Shown: positions 1 to 7,300 of the stretch, piece by piece
Layout: each line of letters starts with the position of its first letter
Position numbering within the stretch: the first letter of the stretch is position 1
Source of the DNA: Bog-159 sp050011755
GTDB taxonomy: Bacteria > Acidobacteriota > Terriglobia > Bryobacterales > Bryobacteraceae
Direction: 5' to 3'
Length of the DNA: 8,187 nucleotides
NCBI GenBank assembly: GCA_050011755.1
Contig: JBEKIM010000310.1
Coordinates: forward strand, 1-8,187
The notes under the pieces: model-generated
Seen by the model: the letters and a program-made list of their open reading frames with translations, nothing else
The model's database searches: none
Told to the model about the DNA's origin: nothing
Position numbers and translations under genes: made by a program

Positions 1-140
1 GATGAACGCAGATGAACCGAGAACGCAGAGAGCGAGCCCTCCGGCAGTTTGCCTGAAGCGGCGCGTGCAAGATCTCCCCCTCGCCCGGCGTGGCTGGCCC
101 TCCCCCCTTCGCGGCCCCATGCCCATCCTGACAGGATAGA
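1..140. other. Non-coding leader upstream of the dehydrogenase operon
   Basis: No reading frame of substance is seen here. The first 30 bases are a degenerate repeat with a 10-base step (GATGAACGCA, then GATGAACCGA, then GAACGCAGAG). The rest is GC-rich and pyrimidine-rich (around 71-120). A tiny inverted repeat GGCA-GTT-TGCC lies at 43-53, too short to call a terminator. I see no convincing -35/-10 pair, so the operon promoter may lie left of the window or be of a non-sigma70 type. The only translation signal is AGGA at 133-136, just before the ATG at 141. Confidence 0.6.
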
Positions 141-1856
141 ATGGTCGAAATGGCGCAAGCGAAGGCAACCCCTAAAACATACGACGTGATCGTGGTCGGC
201 TCCGGAGCCGGCGGCGGCGTGGCCGCCCACGTGCTGTCTTTGGCCGGCGCCAAGGTCTGCATGCTGGAGGCCGGCGGCTGGTACGACGGCGCCAAACAGT
301 CGGACATGTTCAAGTGGCCCTACAACGCGCCGCATCGCGCGGCCGGCACCAAAGAGAAGCCCTTCGGCTATTTCGACGCGACCCTGCTCGGCGGCTGGCA
401 TGTGCCGGGCGAACCCTATACCAATGCCGCCGGTACCGAGTGGATGTGGTGGCGCGCCCGCATGCTGGGTGGCCGCACCAATCATTACGGGCGCATCTCG
501 CTGCGCATGGGCCCTTACGATTTCAAACCCTACACCCGGGACGGCCGCGGCTTCGATTGGCCGATCACGTACGAGGATCTGGCGCCCTACTACGACAAAG
601 CGGAAGAACTGATCGGCGTTTTCGGCACGCCTGAAGGCCTCGAAAACACCCCCGACGGTAAGTTTCTGCCGGCGCCCGCGCCGCGCGGCTACGAGCGGAT
701 CGTGAAGCTGGCTTGCGACAAGGTGAATGTTCCGTGCATTCCGTCGCGCCTGGCCATCCTCACCCGCTCCATCCACGGGCGCACCGCCTGCCACTACTGC
801 GCGCAGTGCGGCCGCGCCTGCGGCGTCAACGCCAACTTCAACTCTCCAGGCGTGCATATCTTTCCCGCCATCAAGACCGGCAACCTGGAAGTGCGCACCG
901 GCGCCATGGCTCGCGAAGTGATGGTCGGTCCGGATGGCCTGGCGCGCGGGGTCTCCTATATCGACAAGAAAACCCGCGCCGAAGTCACCGTAAACGCCAG
1001 GGTGGTGGTGCTGGCCGCCAGTTGCTGCGAGACGGCTCGCATCCTGCTCAATTCCAAAAGCGGCCAGTTTCCAAACGGCTTGGCCAACTCCAGCGGACTG
1101 GTCGGGCGCTACCTCATGGACACCGTGGGATCGGATGTCGATGGATATTTTCCGATCCTCGAGGATCTGCCCCCGCGCAACGAAGATGGCGTCGGTGGCA
1201 TGCATATGTACATGCCGTGGTGGCATTACAAAGACCAGAAGGCCGGCAAGATGCCCTTCGCCCGCGGCTACCACATCGAGTTCGGCGGCGGCCGGGGCCT
1301 GCCCGGCGCGGACGATTTCGGCGGCTCCGAGCGCATCCTCGGCGGCGGTTACGGCGTCGAGCTCAAGCGCAAGGTGCGCCGCATGTACGGCGCCCAGGTG
1401 GGTTTCAGCGGCCGCGGCGAAATGATTCCGAATGCGGACAGTTATTGCGAGCTGGATCCGCAAAAGGTGGATCAGTGGGGCATCCCCGTGCTGCGCTTCC
1501 ATTTCAAATGGAGCCAGGATGAAATCCTGCAAGCGAAACACATGCAGGACACATTCAAGGAGATTATTACCGCGGCCGGCGGCAGGTACTTCACCGACGC
1601 TACCGCCGAAAACAACTGGGGGATCGCGCGCGGCGGCGCGATTATTCATGAGGTGGGCGCCGCCAGAATGGGCGACGATCCCAAGAGCTCGGTGCTGAAT
1701 CCATATTGCCAGGCGTGGGATTGCAAGAACCTGTTTGTCACCGATGCCGCGCCGTTTGTCAGCAACGCCGACAAGAATCCGACGCTGACCATCTCCGCGC
1801 TGGGCTGGCGGACGTCGGAATACATCGCCGACCAGGTGAAGAAGAGGAACTTATGA
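141..1856 (+). CDS. GMC family oxidoreductase, gluconate 2-dehydrogenase-type flavoprotein subunit
   Basis: Predicted FAD-dependent dehydrogenase (571 aa) of the glucose-methanol-choline family, probably oxidising a sugar, sugar acid or alcohol; the substrate cannot be read from the sequence. Seen: a Rossmann GxGxxG (G20-S-G22-A-G24-G25) with ribose-binding E43 in LEAGG; GGRTNHYG at 110-117, the FAD-contacting GMC region; and a C-terminal GMC domain with H503 (HEVGAARMG) and N546 (NPTLTI), the expected catalytic His/Asn pair. A cysteine cluster CX2CX2CX3C lies at C217, C220, C223, C227. There is no signal peptide, so export would depend on the Tat-bearing partner encoded next. The length fits the family. 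The start at 141 is favoured by AGGA at 133-136, although the 4-nt spacing is tight; ATG at 150 is the alternative. The stop overlaps the next start (ATGA). Family call firm, substrate unknown. Confidence 0.93.
   Translation: MVEMAQAKATPKTYDVIVVGSGAGGGVAAHVLSLAGAKVCMLEAGGWYDGAKQSDMFKWPYNAPHRAAGTKEKPFGYFDATLLGGWHVPGEPYTNAAGTEWMWWRARMLGGRTNHYGRISLRMGPYDFKPYTRDGRGFDWPITYEDLAPYYDKAEELIGVFGTPEGLENTPDGKFLPAPAPRGYERIVKLACDKVNVPCIPSRLAILTRSIHGRTACHYCAQCGRACGVNANFNSPGVHIFPAIKTGNLEVRTGAMAREVMVGPDGLARGVSYIDKKTRAEVTVNARVVVLAASCCETARILLNSKSGQFPNGLANSSGLVGRYLMDTVGSDVDGYFPILEDLPPRNEDGVGGMHMYMPWWHYKDQKAGKMPFARGYHIEFGGGRGLPGADDFGGSERILGGGYGVELKRKVRRMYGAQVGFSGRGEMIPNADSYCELDPQKVDQWGIPVLRFHFKWSQDEILQAKHMQDTFKEIITAAGGRYFTDATAENNWGIARGGAIIHEVGAARMGDDPKSSVLNPYCQAWDCKNLFVTDAAPFVSNADKNPTLTISALGWRTSEYIADQVKKRNL
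217..280 (+). other. FAD-binding Rossmann dinucleotide motif of the GMC oxidoreductase
   Basis: This covers residues about 26-46 and the end of the glycine-rich loop that begins at G20. The beta-alpha-beta unit runs from the DVIVVGSG strand through the glycine turn to the acidic residue E43 in LEAGG, which in this fold binds the adenosine ribose hydroxyls. Its position near the N-terminus is normal for GMC enzymes. Confidence 0.75.
789..821 (+). other. Cysteine cluster CX2CX2CX3C in the flavoprotein (possible Fe-S site)
   Basis: Codons for C217, C220, C223 and C227 lie in TACHYCAQCGRACG. Related membrane-bound FAD dehydrogenases (glucose and fructose dehydrogenase large subunits) are known to carry a [3Fe-4S] cluster that relays electrons from FAD to a cytochrome subunit. 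The spacing here differs from what I recall for those enzymes, so a cluster is an inference. Structural disulfides or a metal site are alternatives. Confidence 0.5.
1844..1848 (+). promoter_or_regulatory. Shine-Dalgarno for subunit 3, inside the end of the flavoprotein gene
   Basis: GAGG (within AAGAGGAAC) sits 5 nt before ATG 1853. It supports the internal start at 1853 over the upstream in-frame ATG at 1706, which would add 49 residues of out-of-frame flavoprotein sequence. Together with the ATGA overlap it indicates translational coupling of the two subunits. Confidence 0.75.
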
Positions 1857-2497
1857 AAGAGAAATCGGGAGTCAGCCGCCGCGACTTGTTCCAGATCGTA
1901 GGATCGGTGCCCGCGTTGGCCGCCGTAACGGCGGGCGTGAGCTCGGCGCAATCGCGCGAAACCCCGCCTGGCGCATACCAGCGCAAAGTATTCGACGACC
2001 GCCAATGGCATACCGTGCGCGTGCTTTGCGATCTGATCCTGCCCGCCGACGAGCGCAGCGGCAGCGCCACGCAGGCGGGCGTTCCCGAGTTCATCGACGA
2101 CTGGCTCAATTTCAGGAAAGAAGAGGACGGCAACGACGATCTGGCGGCCACCATCCTGGGCGGCCTGGCGTGGCTCGATCGCGAATCGTCGCGCCTATTC
2201 CGCAAGCCCTTTGCCGGCGCGGGCGTGGATGGGCAGAAGCAGATCCTCGATCGCATCGCCTGGCCCGAGCGCGCCCTGCCCGAAGATCGCCGCTGGGCCG
2301 CCTTCTTCAACCGCTTCCGCGACCTGACCTTGAACGGCTTCTATTCCAGCAAAGTAGGCATCGCGGATCTGCCGTACCTCGGCAACACCGCCGTACCGGA
2401 ATGGAACGGCTGCGATCCGGCGGTATGGGCCAAGCTGGAAGAACGGATGAAGAACGGCTATAAGGGCCTGGGCGGGGAAGTCAAGCCCTGGACTTAG
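1853..2497 (+). CDS. Gluconate 2-dehydrogenase subunit 3 family protein with Tat signal
   Basis: Small partner subunit (214 aa) of the preceding GMC flavoprotein. The N-terminus is a twin-arginine signal: S8-R9-R10-D-L-F, a hydrophobic stretch of about 15-29, and a likely cleavage after A32 (SSA/QS). The mature part has the conserved look of this family: a region around HTVRVLCDLILPADE followed by GVPEFIDDWL, then a stretch near FFNRFRDLTLNGFYSS, and a C-terminal PYLGN...PEWNGCDP. In related dehydrogenases this subunit is needed for maturation and carries the signal-less flavoprotein through the Tat system by hitch-hiking; the same role is inferred here. The ATG overlaps the flavoprotein stop (ATGA) and has a good ribosome site at 1844-1848. 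The TAG stop at 2495-2497 overlaps the stop of the convergent gene. No cytochrome c gene follows, unlike classical three-subunit enzymes. Confidence 0.88.
   Translation: MKEKSGVSRRDLFQIVGSVPALAAVTAGVSSAQSRETPPGAYQRKVFDDRQWHTVRVLCDLILPADERSGSATQAGVPEFIDDWLNFRKEEDGNDDLAATILGGLAWLDRESSRLFRKPFAGAGVDGQKQILDRIAWPERALPEDRRWAAFFNRFRDLTLNGFYSSKVGIADLPYLGNTAVPEWNGCDPAVWAKLEERMKNGYKGLGGEVKPWT
2494..2497. other. Overlapping stop codons of two convergent genes
   Basis: The four bases TTAG hold the plus-strand TAG stop (2495-2497) and the minus-strand TAA stop (2496-2494). No space remains for a shared intergenic terminator, so any terminator for either operon must lie inside the opposite gene. None is obvious by eye. 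Confidence 0.9.
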
Positions 2498-3864
2498 TTC
2501 GCCGGCATGCGCAGTGCGATCGGCGGTAGATAGGTGGCTTTCTCTTCCCTCTTCCACCATGCGCCTGTCCGCTTTCGCTCGGCGAAATCCGTGAAGCGAT
2601 ACTCATACACCATGGCGCGTATATACCGCGGCGGGCTCCCCGGGAACGGGTTGTACTTCAGCAGCCCAAGTACGGGAGCCGATCCCTGCATCAGCCGTGC
2701 CGCGAAGTTGTAGAACCAGGGATTCTCGCCCGCGCTTCCCAGCGCGGCGAACCACATTTGCCAGTCCAGCCGGGGTTGATATGGCGCTACCCATGGCGGC
2801 GCGCGCCGGACGTCTCCCGGCTTGTAGCGGAATTCATACGCCAGCCAGTGGGTCCCATCGTTCGCCCCCTCCACCACGATTTCCAGGCGCGTGGTGGTCA
2901 TCACCGCGAACAAGCCATAAGAATTGATCAATCGCAGCGGCGAGATCCAGGCCAGGTAGCCTTGTGCCGGTGCGGGCAGCGGCATGCGCAGTGTCTCCAG
3001 AAACTGCAATCCGCTGGTGGTGAGCACGAAGACCATCAGGGCCACCGTCACGCCCCGGTGAGTACGGTTTTCCGGCCGCGCTTCGCCCGGTTGTTCCGCG
3101 AAAAGGAAGATGCATAAAGCGATGGCCAGCAGATTGAAGAAAGTATAATTGCCGGTCAGCAGAATCAGCACTTGCAGCCCGATGAGCAGGCCCGCCGCGA
3201 TGCGCCGCGGCTTCGTCGGCGCGAAGATCAAAAAAGGAACCAACAGTTCGACGAAGAAAACGAAGGCCGTGGAGGCCTTCTGAAACCAGAGCGGGAGCTG
3301 ATCCATGTACCACGCCACGGGCGTGGGTAGCGGCTGCGTCAGATAGTGATAATGGAGCGCCGTCAGGTCGCGCCAGGTAGGGTCGCCACTCAGCAGTTTC
3401 ACCAGGCCGGACATAAACATCAGGCGGAAGAGCAGCCACCGGAACAGCCACACGCGCCCCGCGGAGTCATCCGCGAAGATCGCCAGGAAGCCGGCCTCCG
3501 TCAACAGGATGTCCCACTGGAACGACCAGAAATCCTGACCGGCGGTCGAAATCGAAATATACAGGATCAACAGCGCGATCAGGCACGCCCGGCGGAAGAA
3601 GCCGAGCATCAGGACAATCGCCAGCGCCGCTCCCCCTATCCATACCACGCGCAAGGCCGCGTCGCTCGCATCGATCCAGAAGACCGTGGGCGCGTACCAA
3701 TAGGCGCCCACTCCCAGCGTCTGGTGCATGCCATGCAGATACTTTGCCAACGGAAGGATGCCCTGCGATCCGATCAGTCGTTCGGCCTGCACGCCGAACG
3801 ATACGAACGCGATCAGGTAGACGACGCCAAGGGCCTTTAGAAATAACGCGGTAGCGTGCTTCAA
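2494..3864 (-). CDS. Lipase maturation factor family protein (multi-pass membrane protein)
   Basis: About 456 aa from a TTG start. It resembles the LMF1/LMF2 family, which in animals are ER membrane proteins needed for lipase folding; the bacterial role is not established. Seen: several hydrophobic spans (about residues 5-25, 72-90, 93-108, 117-131, 138-158, then more near 197-260 and 280-300). Family-typical motifs are IGSQGILP (31-38), FWSFQWDILLTEAGFLA (112-128), FRLMFMSGLVKLLSGDPTW (146-164) and LHYHYLTQPLPTP (170-182). A soluble C-terminal part follows, with LEIVVEGANDG and PYQPRLDWQMWFAALG. Start choice: TTG at 3864-3862 overlaps the upstream gene's TGA (TTGA) and has GAGTG about 7 nt before it; GTG at 3873-3871 is an alternative. 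An ATG at 3930 would add a highly charged stretch and overlap the neighbour by 70 bases, so it is less likely. The TAA stop at 2496-2494 overlaps the convergent dehydrogenase gene. No lipase gene is visible nearby. Confidence 0.86.
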   Translation of the reverse strand: MKHATALFLKALGVVYLIAFVSFGVQAERLIGSQGILPLAKYLHGMHQTLGVGAYWYAPTVFWIDASDAALRVVWIGGAALAIVLMLGFFRRACLIALLILYISISTAGQDFWSFQWDILLTEAGFLAIFADDSAGRVWLFRWLLFRLMFMSGLVKLLSGDPTWRDLTALHYHYLTQPLPTPVAWYMDQLPLWFQKASTAFVFFVELLVPFLIFAPTKPRRIAAGLLIGLQVLILLTGNYTFFNLLAIALCIFLFAEQPGEARPENRTHRGVTVALMVFVLTTSGLQFLETLRMPLPAPAQGYLAWISPLRLINSYGLFAVMTTTRLEIVVEGANDGTHWLAYEFRYKPGDVRRAPPWVAPYQPRLDWQMWFAALGSAGENPWFYNFAARLMQGSAPVLGLLKYNPFPGSPPRYIRAMVYEYRFTDFAERKRTGAWWKREEKATYLPPIALRMPAN

Positions 3865-4064
3865 GAGACGCACTCGAGGATGTAGTAGGTCTTGCCGTCG
3901 TCGCGGGCGATCTTGCCGGCCACTACCCACTCATGGCCGTCCGCCAGATAAATGCGCCGGTAGGAATCGTATCCCACTCCGATCTGCCGGTCGATGCGCG
4001 ATGTTTCCACCTCGCGCGTATCCCCGGGAGTCCATGACTGCTTGACCACGCGGAAAGGATCCAT
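3861..4064 (-). CDS. Small hypothetical protein (67 aa) upstream of the LMF-like gene
   Basis: No family is recognised. The protein is 67 aa, soluble-looking, with no signal peptide, membrane span or cysteine pair (one Cys, near the C-terminus). The middle and end (RRIYLADGHEWVVAGK, then KTYYILECVS) alternate hydrophobic and polar residues, suggesting a small beta-rich fold. Evidence that it is real: its stop overlaps the TTG start of the next gene (TTGA), it starts at the edge of an AT-rich divergent region, and a TATAAT hexamer lies 6 nt before its ATG. The opposite strand here has no gene. It may be co-transcribed and coupled with the LMF-like gene. The ribosome site is weak or absent (GGCGA directly before ATG), so leaderless translation is possible. 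Short length keeps confidence moderate. Confidence 0.55.
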   Translation of the reverse strand: MDPFRVVKQSWTPGDTREVETSRIDRQIGVGYDSYRRIYLADGHEWVVAGKIARDDGKTYYILECVS

Positions 4065-4070
4065 TCGCCA

Positions 4071-4076
4071 ATTATA
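4071..4076 (-). promoter_or_regulatory. Possible -10 element of the minus-strand unit, leaderless geometry
   Basis: TATAAT reads on the minus strand, and six bases separate it from the ATG at 4064. A usual discriminator length would put the transcript start on or next to the A of the ATG, giving a leaderless mRNA. No good -35 is seen about 17 bp upstream, so this is a tentative call in an AT-rich patch. Confidence 0.3.
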
Positions 4077-4183
4077 AATCGGCTGGAAATGGGGCTTCCG
4101 GGCGGTCCGTTCGATGCGAATCGGGTGGCTGGAGTTAACTATCCAGGTTAACTTTTGGTTCAGGAGTACTAACCGAAGTACAA

Positions 4184-4214
4184 TTGCGGGTGGCCAGTGG
4201 TTAATTCCTATAAT
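4184..4214 (+). promoter_or_regulatory. Putative sigma70-type promoter of the FG-GAP/Ig repeat gene
   Basis: A perfect -10 hexamer TATAAT lies at 4209-4214. A weak TTGCGG at 4184-4189 is the best -35 candidate, with a long 19-bp spacer. Transcription would start near 4221, leaving about a 12-nt leader with only AGG (4223-4225) as ribosome site before the ATG at 4233. The -10 is convincing, the -35 is not. Confidence 0.42.
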
Positions 4215-4232
4215 TATCCCGTAGGCAATAAT

Positions 4233-4310
4233 ATGAAACGCACCTCGTACATACTATCTGCGGTCACACTACTCCTGCTCCTGGCGGCTACCATTCCGTC
4301 GGGGATAGCT
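4233..4310 (+). other. Sec signal peptide of the repeat protein
   Basis: Residues 1-26. The n-region carries K2 and R3, the h-region is SAVTLLLLLAAT, and a G-I-A cleavage motif precedes Q27. There is no twin arginine and no lipobox, so export by Sec and cleavage by signal peptidase I are expected. Confidence 0.85.
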
Positions 4311-7300
4311 CAGAAACGGGATTTGCGCGCCCAGACCCTTGCTTCGCACGGAGTTCGTCCGAATGCCGCCGGCACGGTGTTCGGCGCGGCGCAAAGCTAC
4401 TCCGCCGGCGCGGGAATCAGCCAGTCGGTGGTGGCCGACCTCAATGGCGATGGCATACCGGATCTCGCCGTGGTTTCGTGCAATGCCTCCTCTTGCGGCA
4501 GTGACGCCGCTTCGGTGGCCGTGCTGATCGGCAACGGCGATGGCAGCTTGCAGGCGCCCGTCATGTATTCCACGGGGTCGTTCAATCCGATGTCGGTGGC
4601 TGTAGGCGACCTTAATGGAGATGGCATCCCGGACCTGGTGGTTGCCTCTCAGTGCGCCTCCAGCGTCAATTGCGGAACCGGCCAGGTAAGCGTGCTGCTG
4701 GGCAAAGGAGACGGCACCTTCCAATCGCCCGTGCCATACTCGACCGGAACCGGCAACAGCTACTTTGTGGTGATCGGCGATTTCAACGGTGACGGCAATC
4801 CCGACCTTGCCGTGGCGAACCAAACCAGCCAGACCGCGAACGGCACCATCGCCATTCTGTTGGGCAATGGCGACGGCACCTTCCAATCGCCTGCCGCTTA
4901 TTCAACCGGGGCTCCATCGGCTGTCTACCTTGCGGTCGCCGACTTCAACAACGATGGCGCCCTGGATCTGGCGGTAGCCAATTCCGGAACCGCGGACTCC
5001 GTCGGCATCCTGTTGGGAAATGGAAACGGCTCCTTTCAAACCGCCACGATCTATGGATCCGGCGGCGCCTTCGTCAACGCCCTCGCCGTGGCGGACTTCA
5101 ATGGAGATGGCATGCCCGACTTGGCCGTAATCGACGGCTGCGCCTCCGATTCCAACTTGACTTGTTCCGCAAGCGGTGCGGTGGGCGTACTCTTAGGAAA
5201 CGGCGACGGCACCTTTCAAGCGCCCGTCAGCTACGGGTCTGGGGGGAATTATGCCAACTCTGTGGCGATAGCCGACTTCAATGGAGACGGCATTCCCGAC
5301 CTGGCCGTCGGTAACTACGGGCCGTCTGCCGGCGGCGGCAGCGCGGGCGTGTTGAGTCTATTACTCGGTAACGGCGATGGCACATTTCAGCCGGCCGCCA
5401 CATTCGGCACGGGAGGAGACTTCGCCGCCTCCGTCGCAGCCGCTGACTTCAACCAGGATGGGCAACCGGACGTAGCTGTAATCAACCAATGCAATAGCTC
5501 GGGAAACTGCGCCAACGGGGTAGCCGGTGTAGCGCTGAACGCCGCCTCCGGCTTCAGCCTATTTGCGAGTTCCACATCGTTGACCTCATCTGTAAATCCG
5601 GCGGCCGCCAATCAATCCGTGCTCCTGACCGCCACGGTCACGCCTGCGTTCAATAGCGGAGCGCCTACCGGCAGCGTGACTTTCTACAATGGCGCCACGG
5701 CGCTGGCTACCGTGGCCCTATCCAGCGGCCAGGCTGCCTTCACCGCTGCATTTGCCTCGCCCGGTCCGCAGGCCTTGCAGGCGGCCTATTCGGGCGATAA
5801 CAACTATGCCCCCAGTTCGTCTGCGGTCGTGCGCGAAATCGTGGGGACTCCGGTGACGTTGACCTCGTCGCTGAACCCATCCCCGTTTAATCAATCGGCG
5901 ACCTTCACGGCCACCGTTGCGGGAGCCGGCGGCACGCCCACGGGAACCGTGACGTTCATGGACGGAACCACCTCCCTGGGAGCGGTCAGACTGGCGAATG
6001 GCGCCGCCGCCGTAACCAAATCGTTGACTGCCGGCACGCATTCCATAACGGCTGCCTATAACGGCGACAGCAACCTTGCGCCCGGCTTTGCAGCGTTGAC
6101 TGAGGTGGTCAGCCAGGCGAGCGCCACGGCTTTGGTATCGAGCGCCAATCCGGCCAGCCCTAACGAACCCATCGCCTACACCGCGACCGTAACCGGACAA
6201 TATGGCGGCGTGGTTACCGGTACCGTCGCATTCATGCAGGGCACACCGGCGGTGACGTGGGGAACCGCGGCCCTGGCTAACGGCGTTGCGGTCCTCTCCA
6301 ACACCTTCAATAAGGCAAACACCTACCCGGTCACTGCGGTGTATCTCGGCAGCCCCAGCTACCAGGGCAGCACGTCCACCGCGCTCAACCAGGTGGTAAG
6401 CGGAAACCAGAGTGTCTCGACGACCACCGGCCTGGTGTCGTCCGGCTCCCCCTCGATCGTGAACCAGCCCGTCACTTTCACGGCGACCGTCACTCCTGCG
6501 TCCGGCGCCGTACCGAACGGCGAGACCGTGACCTTCTACAACGGAACGAACACGCTGGGTACCGGGACCACCGCTAACGGGGTAGCTCAGTTGACCACAT
6601 CTTCGCTGCCCGTCGCCACCAACTCGATCACCGCCACCTATGCCGGTGACGCAATCTACCAGGGAAGCACATCGCGCGTGGTGAAGCAGGTCGTGCAACT
6701 CGGCCCTACCAATACCACGTTGAGTTCCAGCGCGAACCCGTCGATATACGGCCAGCCCGTGATCTTTAGCGTTGCGGTCGCGCCGCAATCGGGTTCGGGC
6801 ACGCCCACCGGCACGGTGCTCCTCAAAAACGGCGGCACGGTCATTAACTCCATCACCCTGACCAACGGGACCGGCTCTTATACCACATCCACGCTGGGTG
6901 CCGGCTCATATTCGATGACCGCTACCTACACCGGCGACTCCAGTTTTGCCAACAGTACATCCGCTAGCGTGACACAAACGGTCAACGCCAGCTCCACCGT
7001 GACGACCCTCACTTCCTCGCCCAACCCATCGTCTGTAAACCAAACAGTGACGCTCACAGCCACTGTCACCGGGCAGTATAGCGGCAAACTGGGTGGAACC
7101 GTGACCTTTACGCAAGGCGCCAAGACTCTTGGCAATGCCCTGCCGGCCGCCGGTACCGGCAAGGCTTCCATTACATACTCCTTCGGCGCCACCGGCACAT
7201 ACGCGGTGATTGCTACGTACTCCGGCGACACAAACGATACCGGCAGCGCTTCCGCGGCTCTGAATCAGGTGGTAGGCAACATCTCAACCACCACTACCGT

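Larger units (their letters stand above)
4065..4232. promoter_or_regulatory. Divergent intergenic region between the small hypothetical/LMF unit and the repeat-protein gene
   Basis: These 168 bp are clearly richer in A and T than the flanking genes. A TATAAT lies near each end, one facing each gene (minus strand 4076-4071; plus strand 4209-4214). Between them are two copies of the palindrome GTTAAC (4134-4139 and 4147-4152, 13 bp apart), an inverted repeat GTACT-AACCGA-AGTAC (4166-4181), and an imperfect stem TTTGGTT/AACCGAA (4154-4160 with 4171-4177). The palindromes could be operator half-sites, but this is inference from symmetry only. Confidence 0.5.

Noticed and set aside
43..53. Hairpin GGCA-GTT-TGCC as a terminator
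   Set aside because: The stem is only 4 bp and no T-run follows.
713..1522. Plus-strand 269-codon frame inside the flavoprotein gene
   Set aside because: It is a shifted reading of the GMC gene, very rich in arginine, with no domain; the GMC frame has intact motifs throughout.
1706..1852. Extended N-terminus for subunit 3 starting at ATG 1706
   Set aside because: It would place 49 residues of shifted flavoprotein sequence before the Tat signal; the ATG at 1853 has a ribosome site and directly opens the signal peptide.
3865..3930. Upstream ATG start (3930) for the LMF-like gene
   Set aside because: It adds a charged, Arg-rich segment before the first membrane span and overlaps the 67-aa gene by 70 bases; starts at 3864 or 3873 fit better.
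4269..4886. Minus-strand 205-codon frame opposite the FG-GAP repeats
   Set aside because: It is antisense to the propeller-coding region; its own internal repetition is only the mirror of the FG-GAP repeats.
5718..6788. Long minus-strand open frame (356 codons) opposite the Ig-like region
   Set aside because: It lies entirely antisense to a clear repeat-protein frame, is rich in Arg/Gly/His as expected from the complement of a GC-rich repeat, and shows no recognisable domain.
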